Source: Odontesthes bonariensis | Taxonomy: Eukaryota; Chordata; Actinopteri; Atheriniformes; Atherinopsidae | DNA: 64,000 nt | Assembly (NCBI RefSeq): GCF_027942865.1 | Contig: NC_134515.1 | Coordinates: forward strand, 21,102,227-21,166,226 | Direction: 5' to 3' | Part shown: positions 13,401 to 25,168 of the stretch, in pieces | Layout: every line of letters starts with the position of its first letter | Numbering within the stretch: position 1 is the first letter of the stretch | Notes under the pieces: generated by a model | Databases searched by the model: none | What the model saw: the letters and a program-made list of their open reading frames with translations, nothing else | What the model was told of the DNA's origin: nothing | Translations under genes and position numbers: made by a program

Positions 13401-13928
13401 TGCTTTTGTCGGATGTTATCGGTCACTGAGTGAGCTCCTGCTGGACAACAATCTCCTGGGAGAGGTCCCTCGATGCATCAGGCAATTTAAGAACCTGCAG
13501 GTGCTGAGACTGGACAACAATCAGATCAGGTAAGGCTGCATTTAGAACTCAGTTTAACTTGAATGCCTTCTTGTAATCCAATCCTGCTGGTGTGATTTCC
13601 CCTGGAGCTGGGACAGAGATAAAGGACATTTCATGTCTGATGCTAATGAAAACTTCTTTTGCATTGTTACACAACTCGTATTTTGTTAAGACTTTTTAGA
13701 ATAATGATCTGTGTTTTTTGAGAATGAAGACTCCCCGTCTGAACCTAAATGTTTGCATACTGTGGTTTCAGGCTGGTGAGGAAGTGGGCAGTGTGTCACC
13801 CACGTAACTCCACTTTGGCTTCAGTCCACCTGGAAAATAATCTCCTGGAAGTGGAGAAGATCCCCCCAAATGCCTTTTCCTGTGTCACTGATGCCCAGGG
13901 ACTGGTCCTTTATCCACAGCTTGGCTAA
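1477..13928 (+). CDS. ecm2: ECM2-like extracellular matrix leucine-rich-repeat protein (10 coding exons, 620 aa)
   Basis: Coding exons: 1477-1687, 1853-2007, 2136-2363, 2454-2691, 2991-3106, 4385-4517, 4604-4761, 4986-5125, 13203-13529, 13772-13928. All phases agree and give 620 residues. Seen in order: signal peptide (about 1-29); a basic stretch with a furin-type RSRR at 106-109; an unbroken run of 62 Asp/Glu at 167-228; sequons N235 and N242; an LRR N-cap with only two cysteines (C246, C255); about 13 LRRs (LxxLxLxxNxI pattern) from 270 to 600; and an 'ear' C-cap with C577 and C606, as in small leucine-rich proteoglycans (SLRPs). Known for the family: ECM2 is a secreted matrix protein with an acidic region and LRRs related to decorin/biglycan. 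The von Willebrand C domain of mammalian ECM2 is not visible. Position directly upstream of bgn fits the ECM2 paralogue sometimes called ECMX; I cannot decide between the two names. The start ATG precedes the only plausible signal peptide. Confidence 0.88.
2268..2543 (+). repeat. GAG/GAT/GAA trinucleotide tract coding for an acidic run
   Basis: The last 32 codons of exon 3 (2268-2363) and the first 30 codons of exon 4 (2454-2543) code only for Asp and Glu. The 90-bp intron at 2364-2453 lies inside the tract, with donor GTTTAA and acceptor TTTCAG. The exon-4 half is entirely Glu. Such tracts are prone to length change and to misassembly. Confidence 0.9.
6640..7140 (-). mobile_element. Degraded Tc1/mariner-like transposase relic
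   Basis: Read on the minus strand, this stretch matches in order the antisense of a common fish Tc1-type transposase coding region as I know it. Recognisable blocks lie at 6700-6740, 6795-6890 and 6945-7125. It is broken by many indels and no open frame survives. Terminal repeats were not found. The same family recurs at 55428-55855. Assignment rests on nucleotide pattern recognition, not on a search. Confidence 0.5.
9056..9250 (-). pseudogene. hAT transposase C-terminal remnant
   Basis: This is a 64-codon open frame on the minus strand with the motif RSFSALKLIKNQLRSTTSENR, then SxFEIE and LDLDEFVKRFA. It closely follows the C-terminal dimerisation region of hAT transposases (typically [E]RSFSALKxIKxxLRSTMxxxRL...LDxDxxIxxFA). 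The upstream catalytic part of the protein is missing, so it cannot be functional. It sits close to the left end of the hAT element. Confidence 0.75.
9588..9864. mobile_element. Possible nested solo LTR or other insertion inside the hAT element
   Basis: This 277-bp GC-richer block begins TGTAGTGAC and ends GTCGTTACA, so it has the TG...CA ends and short inverted termini of an LTR. It has no similarity to hAT coding sequence and interrupts AT-rich hAT sequence. A clear target duplication could not be read (ACTAC on the left, ATACT on the right), so this remains tentative. Confidence 0.3.
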
Positions 13929-14159
13929 TAATACAAACATACACGAACTGCCACCCACACACTGCACATGGGTGCTTGACATGACATACTACCACACAGT
14001 ATTTCTTTTTTTTTTTTTTTCTGATTTGTCCATCTTTAGTGCATGTGGAATCAGAGAGCTTTCAAGAAAAGAAAATCTGTATCATGATTCTTCACAAGCT
14101 GATCTTTTTTTCTCAGAGCCATCTTTTAATAACAAAATAGCTGTAACACTTTTGTATGC

Positions 14160-14165
14160 AATAAA
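14160..14165 (+). promoter_or_regulatory. Poly(A) signal candidate of the ECM2-like gene
   Basis: AATAAA lies 232 bp after the stop codon at 13926-13928. It is the first canonical signal downstream. Confidence 0.5.
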
Positions 14166-14169
14166 GCAC

Positions 14170-17100
14170 ACGTCATTTATATCGTAACCGAAGTTATCAT
14201 TATGTAAAATACTTGTGTTTTTTGTCTAAAATATCTTTCATTGAAATTTGTGATACTTTGGGAATTTTACATCTGAAAAAGATGACCATGTGTCTTCAGT
14301 TCAAAGCTGCTGTTCAGAGCTGCTAGGGCTTGCAGTAAGAGCCTTTAATCAGATGGCAATAAAGTAGGGGTATGACATGGATTCAGATGAGTCATGAAGC
14401 AGTCCAACCTGTCCTTAAAGACAGACAAAATGTCTGGTGTGAACCTAAAGGGACCATTAGAACAGAAATGTAAACATTGCGCTGGTACCCTATCACCAAA
14501 TTAGCTCCAACATCCACAACCAGCCACTTAGTAAGCATGCATAGGGTTCCTTGGATTGTGAAGGGGGCCTCCGTCAGGGCCTCTTAACATGAAAAGATGA
14601 CGCCAGTCATGGCAGGATTGTGTAGAGTAATTAGGTTGCAAGTATGTATGTATTTGAGAAGCAGGGCAGCCAATTTCATTTTGTGGCCAAGCAGCGGGGG
14701 AAATGAGAAAAATGCGAGGTACATGTCGGGGTTAAGATAAACTGAGACAACCAACAAGCTGGCTTTTTGTACAGAACTGAGCCATTGTTCTTAGAAAGTT
14801 TCAAAGCTGATCAGTGAAAAATGAGAAGAGAAGCAGTTCATTTCTTGTTAAGTCCAATGAAATGTGGCGAGGAGGGAAAGAATGAAGGAGATTTAAAACA
14901 GAAGGAAGATGAGGGGGGTTGGACAGGGAGCCAGATCTAATTCAGAGCTCTTTTCCCATTTGGAAATGTAAGCCACTCTTGTGCCATGCTAACAATATTG
15001 ACTTTGCGACTGCCTGGATCTAAATGTCTTCTCTGTCTCTTTCTCTCTGTGTATGTATCGATCCCCACCTCTTACGATGCTCCACTCTTAAGTCTAATGA
15101 TAGCAATGACCTCAGCTGATTCAAAGATGCTTCTAGTTTCACACGAGTGTGACATGAGTGGGAGTACTTCCTACAACAATGCTGCGTTATGGGCAAAAGT
15201 GGCCATGATGTGAATATAAAGTAGCAGAGGAAAAAATAACAAATCCTTCTACTTCTATTCCTCACAGCCCGTATTAATATTAGTATTTCCAATTAGGGAT
15301 GTGAGTTGACATAATGGGCATCCTGAATGCATCATACTGTTTTACATCAGGTGTTGTATCATAATAAGAAATCTGTTTTCTCAGTTTCTCTCAGAAAATA
15401 AGTAACTAAATATTTTGCTCATGCAATTTGGAGCAACTGCAACTAAGTGCTGGAAAGTCTTTTTCATTTGTGAATCTACTTGTACCAAGACAACACATTT
15501 CACAGAATATCACTTGGCGTAAAGAATATTATTTCGTGGTAAAAAGTGGAACCATGTTTAGTGTGTAAAGTAATTTACAGACGGTGTACTTGCTGTGTAA
15601 ACTAGTTGGCTCAAGGTATGAGATTTCAACAGAGCTGTGTTTCTGCAGCTCTAAAATGAAGAACAGAAGGTCTCCTGTGGACATCTGACAAACTCAGGAT
15701 GAGAGACTGAGCGAGGCAAAAAATAAGAAAATGAAACTGGGTTATTGGGGGAGGCAGATGACAAGTGAACAATAATACAAGCGCACGGTGCATATATGAT
15801 TGGAATATGCTGTATTACACCGTACGAAAAGACACTTCTCACTCTCTGTGCTTAGGCATGTAATCACATGTTAGCTTTCTGCTCTTTTCTGTGCATGTGG
15901 TGCAGTCTCCATAATTGTACAGTCATTTTGTAAATAGCACATTACTGTCTAAGAAACTACACACTCACATTTATATTGCAGTTCCTTCACATTGCAGGTT
16001 CATCTGAAGCTTTGCACTAAAACAATAAGACTGGATCACTTCTGTGGATCTCTCCAAAGCAGTTTCTGTACAGATGGATGTTTTGGCTTTTCTGTTTAAA
16101 CCCCCCCACACAGCTTGTCAGAAAGGGTATTTTGAAATCTGACAGGGTTGCCACTTCAATGCAATCCATCATGAATGTGTGCGTCATGGTTAAATTGTTC
16201 AACTGACATCGCATAATATGCAACAGATGTTTTTCATCTCGTCGACCTCAAGCCAGATCCCGTTTGTAAGCGGTTGACCGTAGAATGGTGTCAAACTTTT
16301 CTTCTTCCCATGTGCTGTCTGTTCCACCCGGAGAGCAGTTTCCTGTGTTTGTTATTGGACAAGAAGGGGGTGCTGGCTGATAAAATAAAAAGGCCCAGTA
16401 CACACAGAGTAAAGCAGCGGAAGAATTCTCCTCCTGACTCAGGTGGTCATCAGAAAGAAAAAGAAGTGAGGAGAAGATGGCTAAAGGGTGTAGGATAGGG
16501 ACAGTTCCTTTGACGGAATACACGAGACTGAGTTCCAATGTTAAAGGTCATCTATTTGAGGTCAACAAGAATGTGCATGCTGCAGGCTGTGGAAGAAGCA
16601 GCAACGTAGCCATTCAGCCCAATGTTCTTTTCCTCGAAAGTTAGCACCATCAGGCTTTGATAGAACTGCGTAAATATATGAATCACAAAAATAACATGCT
16701 ACTCTATATTGCTGTCGTCTTTCTGCCTCATACAAAAGACAAAAATGCTCACAGCATGGCAGCACCTACGCAAGAGAAAGCCAGTGGGTGTGCTAATCTC
16801 TGGAGACACGTTAGTTGTACAGGGCAAAAGAGTTTAATTTGGATGCCAAGCCCTCTAGCTACCGACCAACACCATAATCAAGTGAACCACAGCAGCAGGG
16901 AAACAGGCGCACAGAGAAAGACTGAATCTACAAATCGACAGAAAGAGAGGATGCAAAGAAAAATGGAATGCTCTCTGCAAAAGCCTTTATCAAAACGCTG
17001 TTCTTTGCCAACAGCCCCTGCAGGGCATTGATCCTGCCTGCATGCCTCCTGCTCTCTTGTCGTGACTGCGCTTCAAAAAAGAAACAGGAGCAAAAACTAA

Positions 17101-18240
17101 ACAGAAATACTGGCTGGGGTGTCAGTGTCTGCTCGTATTTATTTTGATGGCGATTAAAACGCTAATGATTTCATTCTCATAGTCCCGGATGACCGCAGAG
17201 CTCATGGATAGTGTGTAGATATTTGCAGATGTGCCTGTGACGGTGTTTCTGCAAATTCGTAGAAGTTCCCAAACAGTCTTGCCAAACTTGCTGCCTCGCT
17301 CTGGGGTGCTGGCAATTCAGAGAGGAAATCAGAGAGTCACTGAAAAAGAACACTTCATCCTGCCAATAGAAGGATTTAATAGAAAACTGTGAAAAGACGC
17401 AGAATCATACATTTTATGATCATCTAAAAAAAAAAGAAAGAAGAAAAAAAAAAAGAAAAAGTAAAAACAACAACTCCAGAAAAGAATTAAAACTTTCATG
17501 GAAGTTTTGTCCCGTGACTTTCTTGCAACTGGGTATTTATGTAAACCAAGATTGTGAAAACAGGTCGCTATCATCCATAAGGTCATGGACAAAAACAACT
17601 CACTCTGAAGATTCTATTTGTGTTTAAATCAAACATCTGACATTTTAGAATGTCCTCCAAAGACACTTGGCACAAAGGAAATGATGGGAGGGAAAGATTA
17701 GTAGGAAGGAGATCATAAACTCGCTGTGCAGGAGCTTTTCTAAGCGCTTGCTTTGGTTCTTCTACTCATTTTGAATCAGCAGTGGGGGTCCACTTCTTAT
17801 AGGCTACTACTAGTGAGGAAATTGCAAATGATACAGTACTAAAAGAGTAGTATTGTCTTGGTCCAGTAGCAAAATGGAGAACAAATTTTAACATGTTCAA
17901 AAAAAATAATGTAGATTTTCTGTTGTTCAAGTTTTCTTGTTAATTTCATCAGTGCTGCTCCATTGATGCCTGCTTTGTATATAAATGACATATCCATGTT
18001 TTTCAAATGATTATGTATTGAAGTATTGGGAAAAAAACTATGATATTAAAGCAACCAAGTTTTAATGTAACAAAAGAGTGACTATCAAAATAAAGTATAT
18101 TTAAGTAGTTTTTAATAATTTGTGAGGTGATTGTGAGGTGTTAGTTTATGACCTAATTGCAGTCCCACTCCCTCCTTTCCCTCCTCCTCCTCTTCCCATT
18201 TCCTTCATCCAAAAGGGGAGAAAAGAGGCTGGCTTGTTAA
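14170..18240. other. Spacer between the ECM2-like gene and bgn
   Basis: About 4 kb without a recognisable gene. Open frames such as 16657-17031 on the + strand have no familiar motif. There is a run of A/T-rich simple sequence at 17424-17462. Part of it may be bgn regulatory DNA, but no specific site can be supported. Confidence 0.5.
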
Positions 18241-18509
18241 CTTAATGGGCTCGACTCTCCCGACACGCAGTCATTCCTCGACTGGGACTCACGTACGCTG
18301 GCCCGACACGTTTCGCAGCCGCACGCAGAACCAGAGGAGTTGCGGCTGGTGTCAGAGGACCACTGGGATACAAAGCAATTATCCCTAAATGTGATGAGAA
18401 TATAAGACTTTTCTTTAACTCTTCAGGATAAACTGACTTATAGAGGGCGAAAACATTCTTCAGCCTACTTTTTGGAAATTGGAATTATTATCTTATTTCT
18501 ATCCAAAAG
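18240..18509 (+). promoter_or_regulatory. bgn: Probable promoter and non-coding first exon of bgn
   Basis: A CpG-richer block (18245-18330) is followed by a TATAAG at 18401 and a good splice donor, AAAAG|GTAGGT, with GT at 18510-18511. Biglycan genes have a non-coding first exon and start translation in exon 2, and the acceptor at 25153 lies only 15 bp before the start codon. The exon boundaries upstream of the donor are inferred. The TATA-like motif could be the core promoter, which would make the exon about 80 nt, or simply part of a longer exon. Confidence 0.45.
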
Positions 18510-21500
18510 GTAGGTTATCTTATTTCATGTGATGTTAAGTCCTCCAAATTGCTTGGGAGCGACTTCATTCCTTAGGGTGTGCATACCGTACAAAAATATT
18601 TTTGTGTCCAAACAAAAAAATGAGAAAGTTTATGCCTCATTGTATACGCTCGTATTCTTTGTTTAGTTTTTGCACGTTATTCAAATCTGTTGTTACCTTT
18701 TATATTTTTTAGCTGAAGAACGTTTATCGACGTATACGTCGTTTGCACCAAATAATACATGACAACATGACATTGCAATGTTTTCTTGGTTTATTTCCCC
18801 CTAATTATTTTCCCATTATAAACGTATGATACATTCATTTTACGATTATTTCCCTCAACCTGTTACAGCGTTTGCTTGATGCTGTAATATCAAACGTACA
18901 CTAGATGGCGCAATAAATCTCCGCACGTCATTCATGTAGTTCTCAAAGGTTGAGATGATAATTAGACAAATCATTTCCGTTCAGTTTATCCCTACAGCAA
19001 GGAAACTTTCTTGTCTCATTTGGCTCCAAATGCAACATTCCTGCGTCATTATTCAGGGATTTGATCGACTTGATCTGGTCCACAGTTCTGAACTACCCTC
19101 AAATTTAGCTTTGTGACCGCAGCCTTCAGACTGACACATTTTGAGAGAGCCTGAGGTGGGAGTGTTACTATGGCTTCTTCTCTTATTTGCTGTAATTATT
19201 ATTTTTTTGATTAATGTAATGCGGAGACAGCTCATTGGGGAGGAACTTTATTTACCTCCCGGCAGCTATACTCTTGTCTTGTGCTGACGAATTCTTGTCC
19301 AGACTAACAAACAACAAGCTTTTGCATAAAGCAGAGTCTCTTTACCATACAAGGACAAAGTAAGCAGTGTGAGTCTGACTGGAAAATAGTCAGACAGTTG
19401 GAATTGATGGTTCAAATGTGTGTGTTTCCTGCCTGCCTGCCTATTAGTCTGTGGGTTGACCACTCTGCACCTGCCAGTCTGTCTGCTCTGTGACTCTTCC
19501 TCCCTGCCTGCCCATCCACCTGCCTTTTTCAACATGGATCCTCAGGTCAGTTGTCCCCCTGCTGCTGAGTAATTTGGCACTTTTTCTGTTGCTCTGAGTT
19601 GTTCTGCTCTCTGTTGGGCTTTGGTTGGGCTTCATCTCAGCAGCACTGAGCAGCTTTCCACCACATCAAAGCTTGGCGGCATGAGAGGAGCTGCCAAACA
19701 GTTCCTTTTTTTAGGCACAGAAGTCACCAAATTACAGCCGCTGGGGCAGTTAACCCCACCCTATAGTTCTTACCGGACCCGCCTAGCACTAACAGCCCAT
19801 ATATCGGAAGAGGACGTGTCTTAAGGATGTGTGTGTCTGTTTATGTGTTTGCTCATTAGAGGAAGAAAATTAGATCGTTTTGAATAGATTGTTTATTAAT
19901 GTACATGAGAAAATGTGTTTGGGCTGGCATGGCTTCCTACATGCAAACATTTGTAAAAGTTTTACATTTGTGTTTTTGTGCAGCTTGGATCAATTTCCAA
20001 ACAACAGAAGTATCCCAAAGTGTGACGCAGACATTGATTTATTCTCTGCAACATATCATGTCCAATATTCTGTGCACAGTCAGCACAGTGATCACTTTGA
20101 ACCACCATGTGATTTTAATCGGCACTGAGTGTTGACGTGGCGGCTGCCAATGCACAACTGTTGTGATGCCAGCTGGCACTCGGTAAGCCCCCGCCCCACC
20201 TTAACTCTGCTCGCATGGCTGCCAACACTGCTAAAGAGCAGCTTGTAATACAAATAGAGATAAAAAAAAAAAATGAGGCAGCATTGTATGCCTTAATTGA
20301 TACTGTCAAGTCAGGTGGATTTTGGGCAACTTTAGCTTTGACTTTGAACTTGCAGGGACCAAAGGGAGGGGGTGGATTTGTGTGGCATTTAATGATTCTA
20401 CTCACATATCAAGTAAATCGTTCTCTTTCATGAGAGACAGTAGAAAATATCATAGTTTTTGTCTTTCCCTTGTTGCAGTTGTGGAACAAACATGAAATTA
20501 CAGCATCAACACAAAGCATGTGTAACTCGACCATGGCAAAGGCTGTATTTTAGTAACATCAAAGTAAATTCAATGAATTTGAGACCTGACCAGTACCTGG
20601 CACTTGTTGGATAGTGCATATAGGACATGCAAAGCTAATCTCAAACATCAAGTGTGGGAAACTGAAACACATTAGCAACACATCGACATCAGTCGACATA
20701 TATCCATCCATACATTCATTTCTGAATTATTTTCTCATTGCTTGGCCTCCTCTGTTCTTTTTCCACCTCCTGTGTACAACACAAAGCCAGTGGAACTCAC
20801 ATAGGTGTCAGTTATATGTTGCCTGTTATGTGTCTCTGAAAAAGAGGGATCAACGCTCCTGTAATGAGCTTACATACCTTTGCTTTGGGGAAATTCCCCA
20901 CTCTCTTAGGGAAAATAATCATTGCTTTTGTAGATCAAAGAAGCCTCAACCTAACCGAATGCTGAGATGCTTGTGAGGACTAAGTAGCAAAACTCCATGT
21001 CTAAAACCATGTGAACATGGACACATTTGAATGGGATTTGTTGAACATTGATCCTAATTGTAAGCTCCCTTACAACTGGCATTCCAATTTTTTCCAGATA
21101 TTTAGAGGCTTAACTAATTGTAAAACCAAAAATGTGTGAACGTGCATTAAGGGGTCCACTTACTTTTGGCCATCAACTACAGCAGAGATGCTACCACTTG
21201 GACATTCTTACATCCTTCTGGCCGCTGCTGAAACACAGCTCCCCCTTTTTCTTTCTGTCTGTCTGCCTCATGATTGTCATTCTGCACTCTACTCTTTATC
21301 TTTTTTCCATTCTCTTGTATGACCCCACACCCCACCCCTCTGTACACACACAGACACACAGTCCACTGCACCACACTTTACAGCTAGACAGAAATAGCTG
21401 CCCATGCATCCATCCATCCATCCATTAAACCACTGTTGGCCTTTGGGTGGGAGGAAAGCTGAGGCAACAACAATTAAGACTGAAGCCTTTGGTTTGTTTT

Positions 21501-21874
21501 TGTCTCAGCCCCGGACGTTCGAAGGCTCACAGCTTAACTGAAGGGAGAAGGGAGGAATTCATATGTACAAACACTAGAGCCAGATAAAAGTGGTTATTAC
21601 AGCTAAAGGGCTCTTGGTGGTGGGATGTAGTTTAGTCTTATTGTCATGGTGTGTAGTAGCCATACACATCAGTTGTGCTGATGACAGGCTGCACCAGTTC
21701 CTGTCTCTCTTTTTTTTTATCTCCTCCATCATACCCTATATCTATATCTACAATCACATCTGACAAAAGGAAGGCCAAAGCAGCTCTGCAAATTAGAGCA
21801 CGGGTGTCACATTTCTAGATTTACAGTATATACTTGCCATAATGTTGCAAAAAATAAACTGCCAAAATTGTAGG

Positions 21875-21901
21875 CATATATATATATATATATATATATA
21901 A
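21875..21901. repeat. (AT)n microsatellite
   Basis: About 13 uninterrupted AT units. Confidence 0.9.
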
Positions 21902-23208
21902 CCTTCTGTGTGTAATCGGGCTCTTTTAGTGTGTCTTTGTATGTTGCGTGTCATTGTGTGATGCTGACTATATGCGCTAGTTGTTGGCTGCATTCTTCTG
22001 GTCAAGACAAGGCCGTGGTGTTTTTTTTCTTTCTTTTTTTCTGCAAAATGGTATAATTTGGCAGCTATTTTTATTGCAGGGAGCAGACTACAGGGGCCAG
22101 TTGTTCATGCTCACAGGCCAGGTCCCTATCATGCACAGGCTCTTTGTTTTACTGTCTTTAATGCCTTTAAATGATAGCACCATGTGTTTAAATAGAACAA
22201 AAATGCTCACAGGGAATTTATATGCAGCTTGAAAGTATGATTTAAAAACCTCATAATAGATCAGTTGTGCCACAACTTATACAAAACTAAACAGAGCATT
22301 AGTGAGGTTATGAATGTGCTGAGTCAGTATTAAATTGATAAGCACGTGTTGTTTATTGACCACTGAAGCACAGTGATGCCTTACTGTGACCACAATTCTG
22401 TATTTCTTAAAGAAATGTTTCCGTCAAGGCTCAACTTTTGTTGGTTAAAAGATCTGTATCAGTTTTAACAATATATTCTTAATAAAGTTTGGAATGAAAA
22501 GCATTTCCCCAAGATTAAAAATCACTCTAAACTCCCCAATGGGCTTTATTGATGCTAAGCTATTTTAAGTCGTGTGAGTCAGTGCTACTTGAAATGGCCT
22601 TGGAAGTTAGATTAAACAACCTCGTAAATATCAAGTGTGTGTGGCTGGTGTCACATTTCTTAGAATAGGACTGAGGCATATTAGCAACTCTGAAAGACAA
22701 GAGTGTTACCTACAGGCATCTTAAGATAAATTACTGGATCATCCCTTTTTCATGACCCTCCGCCCTGATTATGGGAAGTCAAATTTTGTTCGCTCCTCGA
22801 TTCAGCGGAATTTGGGCAGAATCCCTGATCTTGTCTCAGCATGATCCAGAACTCTCAGAAGATGTATTTCCCTGCTAACCATTGGCATTAAGACAAAGAT
22901 TAGTAGGATTAATGAGCTAAATATCAGATAAGTAACTTACACGACAAAGTTAAAGAATATAGGGTTTTAGGTCCCCCCAGGGTCCCGTGTTGGAGTGGGT
23001 TTTGCTTCATAGGATTAACCTCAAAGGTCACAATTCTGGCAGTATGGATAAATGGGCCTGGTATTAATATGTTTAGCTAAGAATTTATTTTAGGTTGAGT
23101 TAGAGGGTGAGTGTGGTCATATTTTTCAGGTCAGTGCAAGCAGGATAAAGCCAACAAACAAACACAGACATACACACATACTCACATGTCTGGTGACCTC
23201 AATTAGTG

Positions 23209-23210
<2 letters not shown>

Positions 23211-23245
<35 letters not shown>
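23211..23245. repeat. (GT)n microsatellite
   Basis: About 17 uninterrupted GT units. Confidence 0.95.
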
Positions 23246-23246
<1 letters not shown>

Positions 23247-24799
23247 ATGACAATGACATCATGGAGTCTATTTCACAACAGTCACATATATGTGTCTGCA
23301 CTTGCAGACCCAGTTTTCCCTGCAAGTGAATGGCTGCTTTGTTGCAAAGCTCATTTGCAGAATAAACTTTTCCATCATTTGGGTGATGCCCTCTTTGCTA
23401 TCTGATTGGCTGCTGAAAAGAAACTTGCTTTCAAGGGAATTGTGTTGTGCAGCAGGCAGACAGGGGCATTTTGGTGTGTTTTAAGAAACTTTTCCTCCCA
23501 GGGTGAATTCTTGGCAAGGGTGACAGGGGGAATGAGTGCATTTCTCCTCACCAGCCTCCAGCTTCAGTCTGCCTGGTAGGTGTGGTATAAACGTAGAGAC
23601 TTGTAATTTGGGATAAGTAGACCATTTCATAATATTTTTGATCACTGCACCGACTACATCTCCATGGCCCGATTAACCTGTTAGGAGGCCTGTGGTCAAA
23701 AAGTTTGTGACTAGTTTCTGGATATTGATGCATTTATAATTACCCAACCCACTCACACAACAGAATGTAAAAGAGCTGTTTGTGAATAGAGCAATATATT
23801 GAAGTTTCATAATAAAATGTAAAAAATTGCACCGATATTACATTTTCTTTCATCACATGTGCACAAATGCACCCTAAAGATTTGATTTGTCAGCACATCA
23901 ACATGCTGCACCTCCATAAGTGTTTGTATGTGATCATGTCCACTTCCCACGTCTCGCTGGTGTTCATTTGACCACAAACACTTATTGAGAGGAAGAAAGT
24001 GAGGGATAAAGAACTTACTCTGTCTTACAACAGATTGCTAGTTTGAGACTTGTCCTGCAGAACGTTTTTGGTAGCTGGTGCATTTTTCTACTTCCCTCAC
24101 ATTTGCAATGACTTCTTTCAGATTTTCTACTGCACTCTCACCCACAAATGGTTGGGTTTATAATGAATATATATGGTGAGGTTTGCATGGTCACAGAGGC
24201 ATACATTTCTACATGCTTACAGCAACACATTTTATTATTCATAGATTTCATAGAAATTCTTGTCTCCCGAGCACTATGACAGGAAAGAACAGCCAAGGGA
24301 TTTGTTGCCATCTCACAATCACCAATCATCGATTGTGACAAAGCTAAATGTTTTGGGGCATATGAACAAGCTTACATTGTTCTGGTGACACTGAGCTGAA
24401 CTGACTCTGTCTCCTGCATGCTTCCTTTAATCACACCGCTACTGAACCAAAAATACACAATTTGTCTTGAAGCAACAAGCAACTTTCTGTGCTGGAATAA
24501 CACTGCATACCTGAATTTTTATTACATACGCTATTTCTGTTTTTTTGTTTTTTGATATTTTAGGTATACACAAAGTATTCCCCAGAGGACACACTTCGAT
24601 AAATAAGCCTCCAGTTTCAATAACTTACATTTGGTTTTCTGAGTTTTGAGCCTCATGGGCATTTACCTGCTTTGACAGACTAGGAACTCAGCCTTGTCCA
24701 GCAGTTTTCCTTGCACCCCCCCATACTACAACAACCCAGACATTTAGATGTGCACAAATAAACATTGCTATACTGTTCTGTAATTTGAGTGGATAAAGC

Positions 24800-24913
24800 C
24801 CCTGTCAGCACACCCATTCATTTATTCATCTATCCATTTTCCTTAACTGCTTAATCCAATTTAGGGTCACGGGGGGGGGGGGGGGGGGCTATACCAACTG
24901 CCCTGTCAGCACA
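24800..24913 (-). mobile_element. Short retroposon 3' tail insertion with 13-bp target duplication
   Basis: An 88-bp insert (24813-24900) is flanked by perfect 13-bp direct repeats CCCTGTCAGCACA at 24800-24812 and 24901-24913. On the minus strand the insert ends in GGATTAAG...AAAATGGATAG, the tail of a very common fish retroposon. An 18-G run (24871-24888) sits where other family members I know have a short G run. The long direct repeats indicate target-primed reverse transcription with strong 5' truncation. Confidence 0.8.
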
Positions 24914-25168
24914 TTCTAACAAAATTCATCAGTTTCACAAACACACAACCTGAATGATAATAACATTACGCTTCAAACTGAACACTATAAACATTAGGAA
25001 TGAAGGATATATTGCAAAGCATTAGTAATATAATGGTGTAGTTTTAGGTATACACATCTCTATGTATACATATAAATCTCTCTCTCTCTCTATGTATGCA
25101 TGTATTTGCAGAAAAACTCATGCTGCTCATCTTTTCTCTTTGTTTTTCTCCAGGTGCTTACATCGAAG

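Larger units (their letters stand above)
18510..25153 (+). other. Putative intron 1 of bgn (6.6 kb)
   Basis: No coding exon was recognised. Contents: a possible Tc1-type terminus near 21145-21175, an (ATCC)n run at 21406-21426, an (AT)n microsatellite at 21875-21901, a (GT)n microsatellite at 23211-23245, and a short retroposon tail with 13-bp target duplication at 24800-24913. The intron assignment depends on the non-coding exon proposed upstream. Confidence 0.5.

Noticed and set aside
16657-17031. 124-codon open frame as a gene
   Set aside because: No splice partners, no known motif, and composition like surrounding non-coding DNA.
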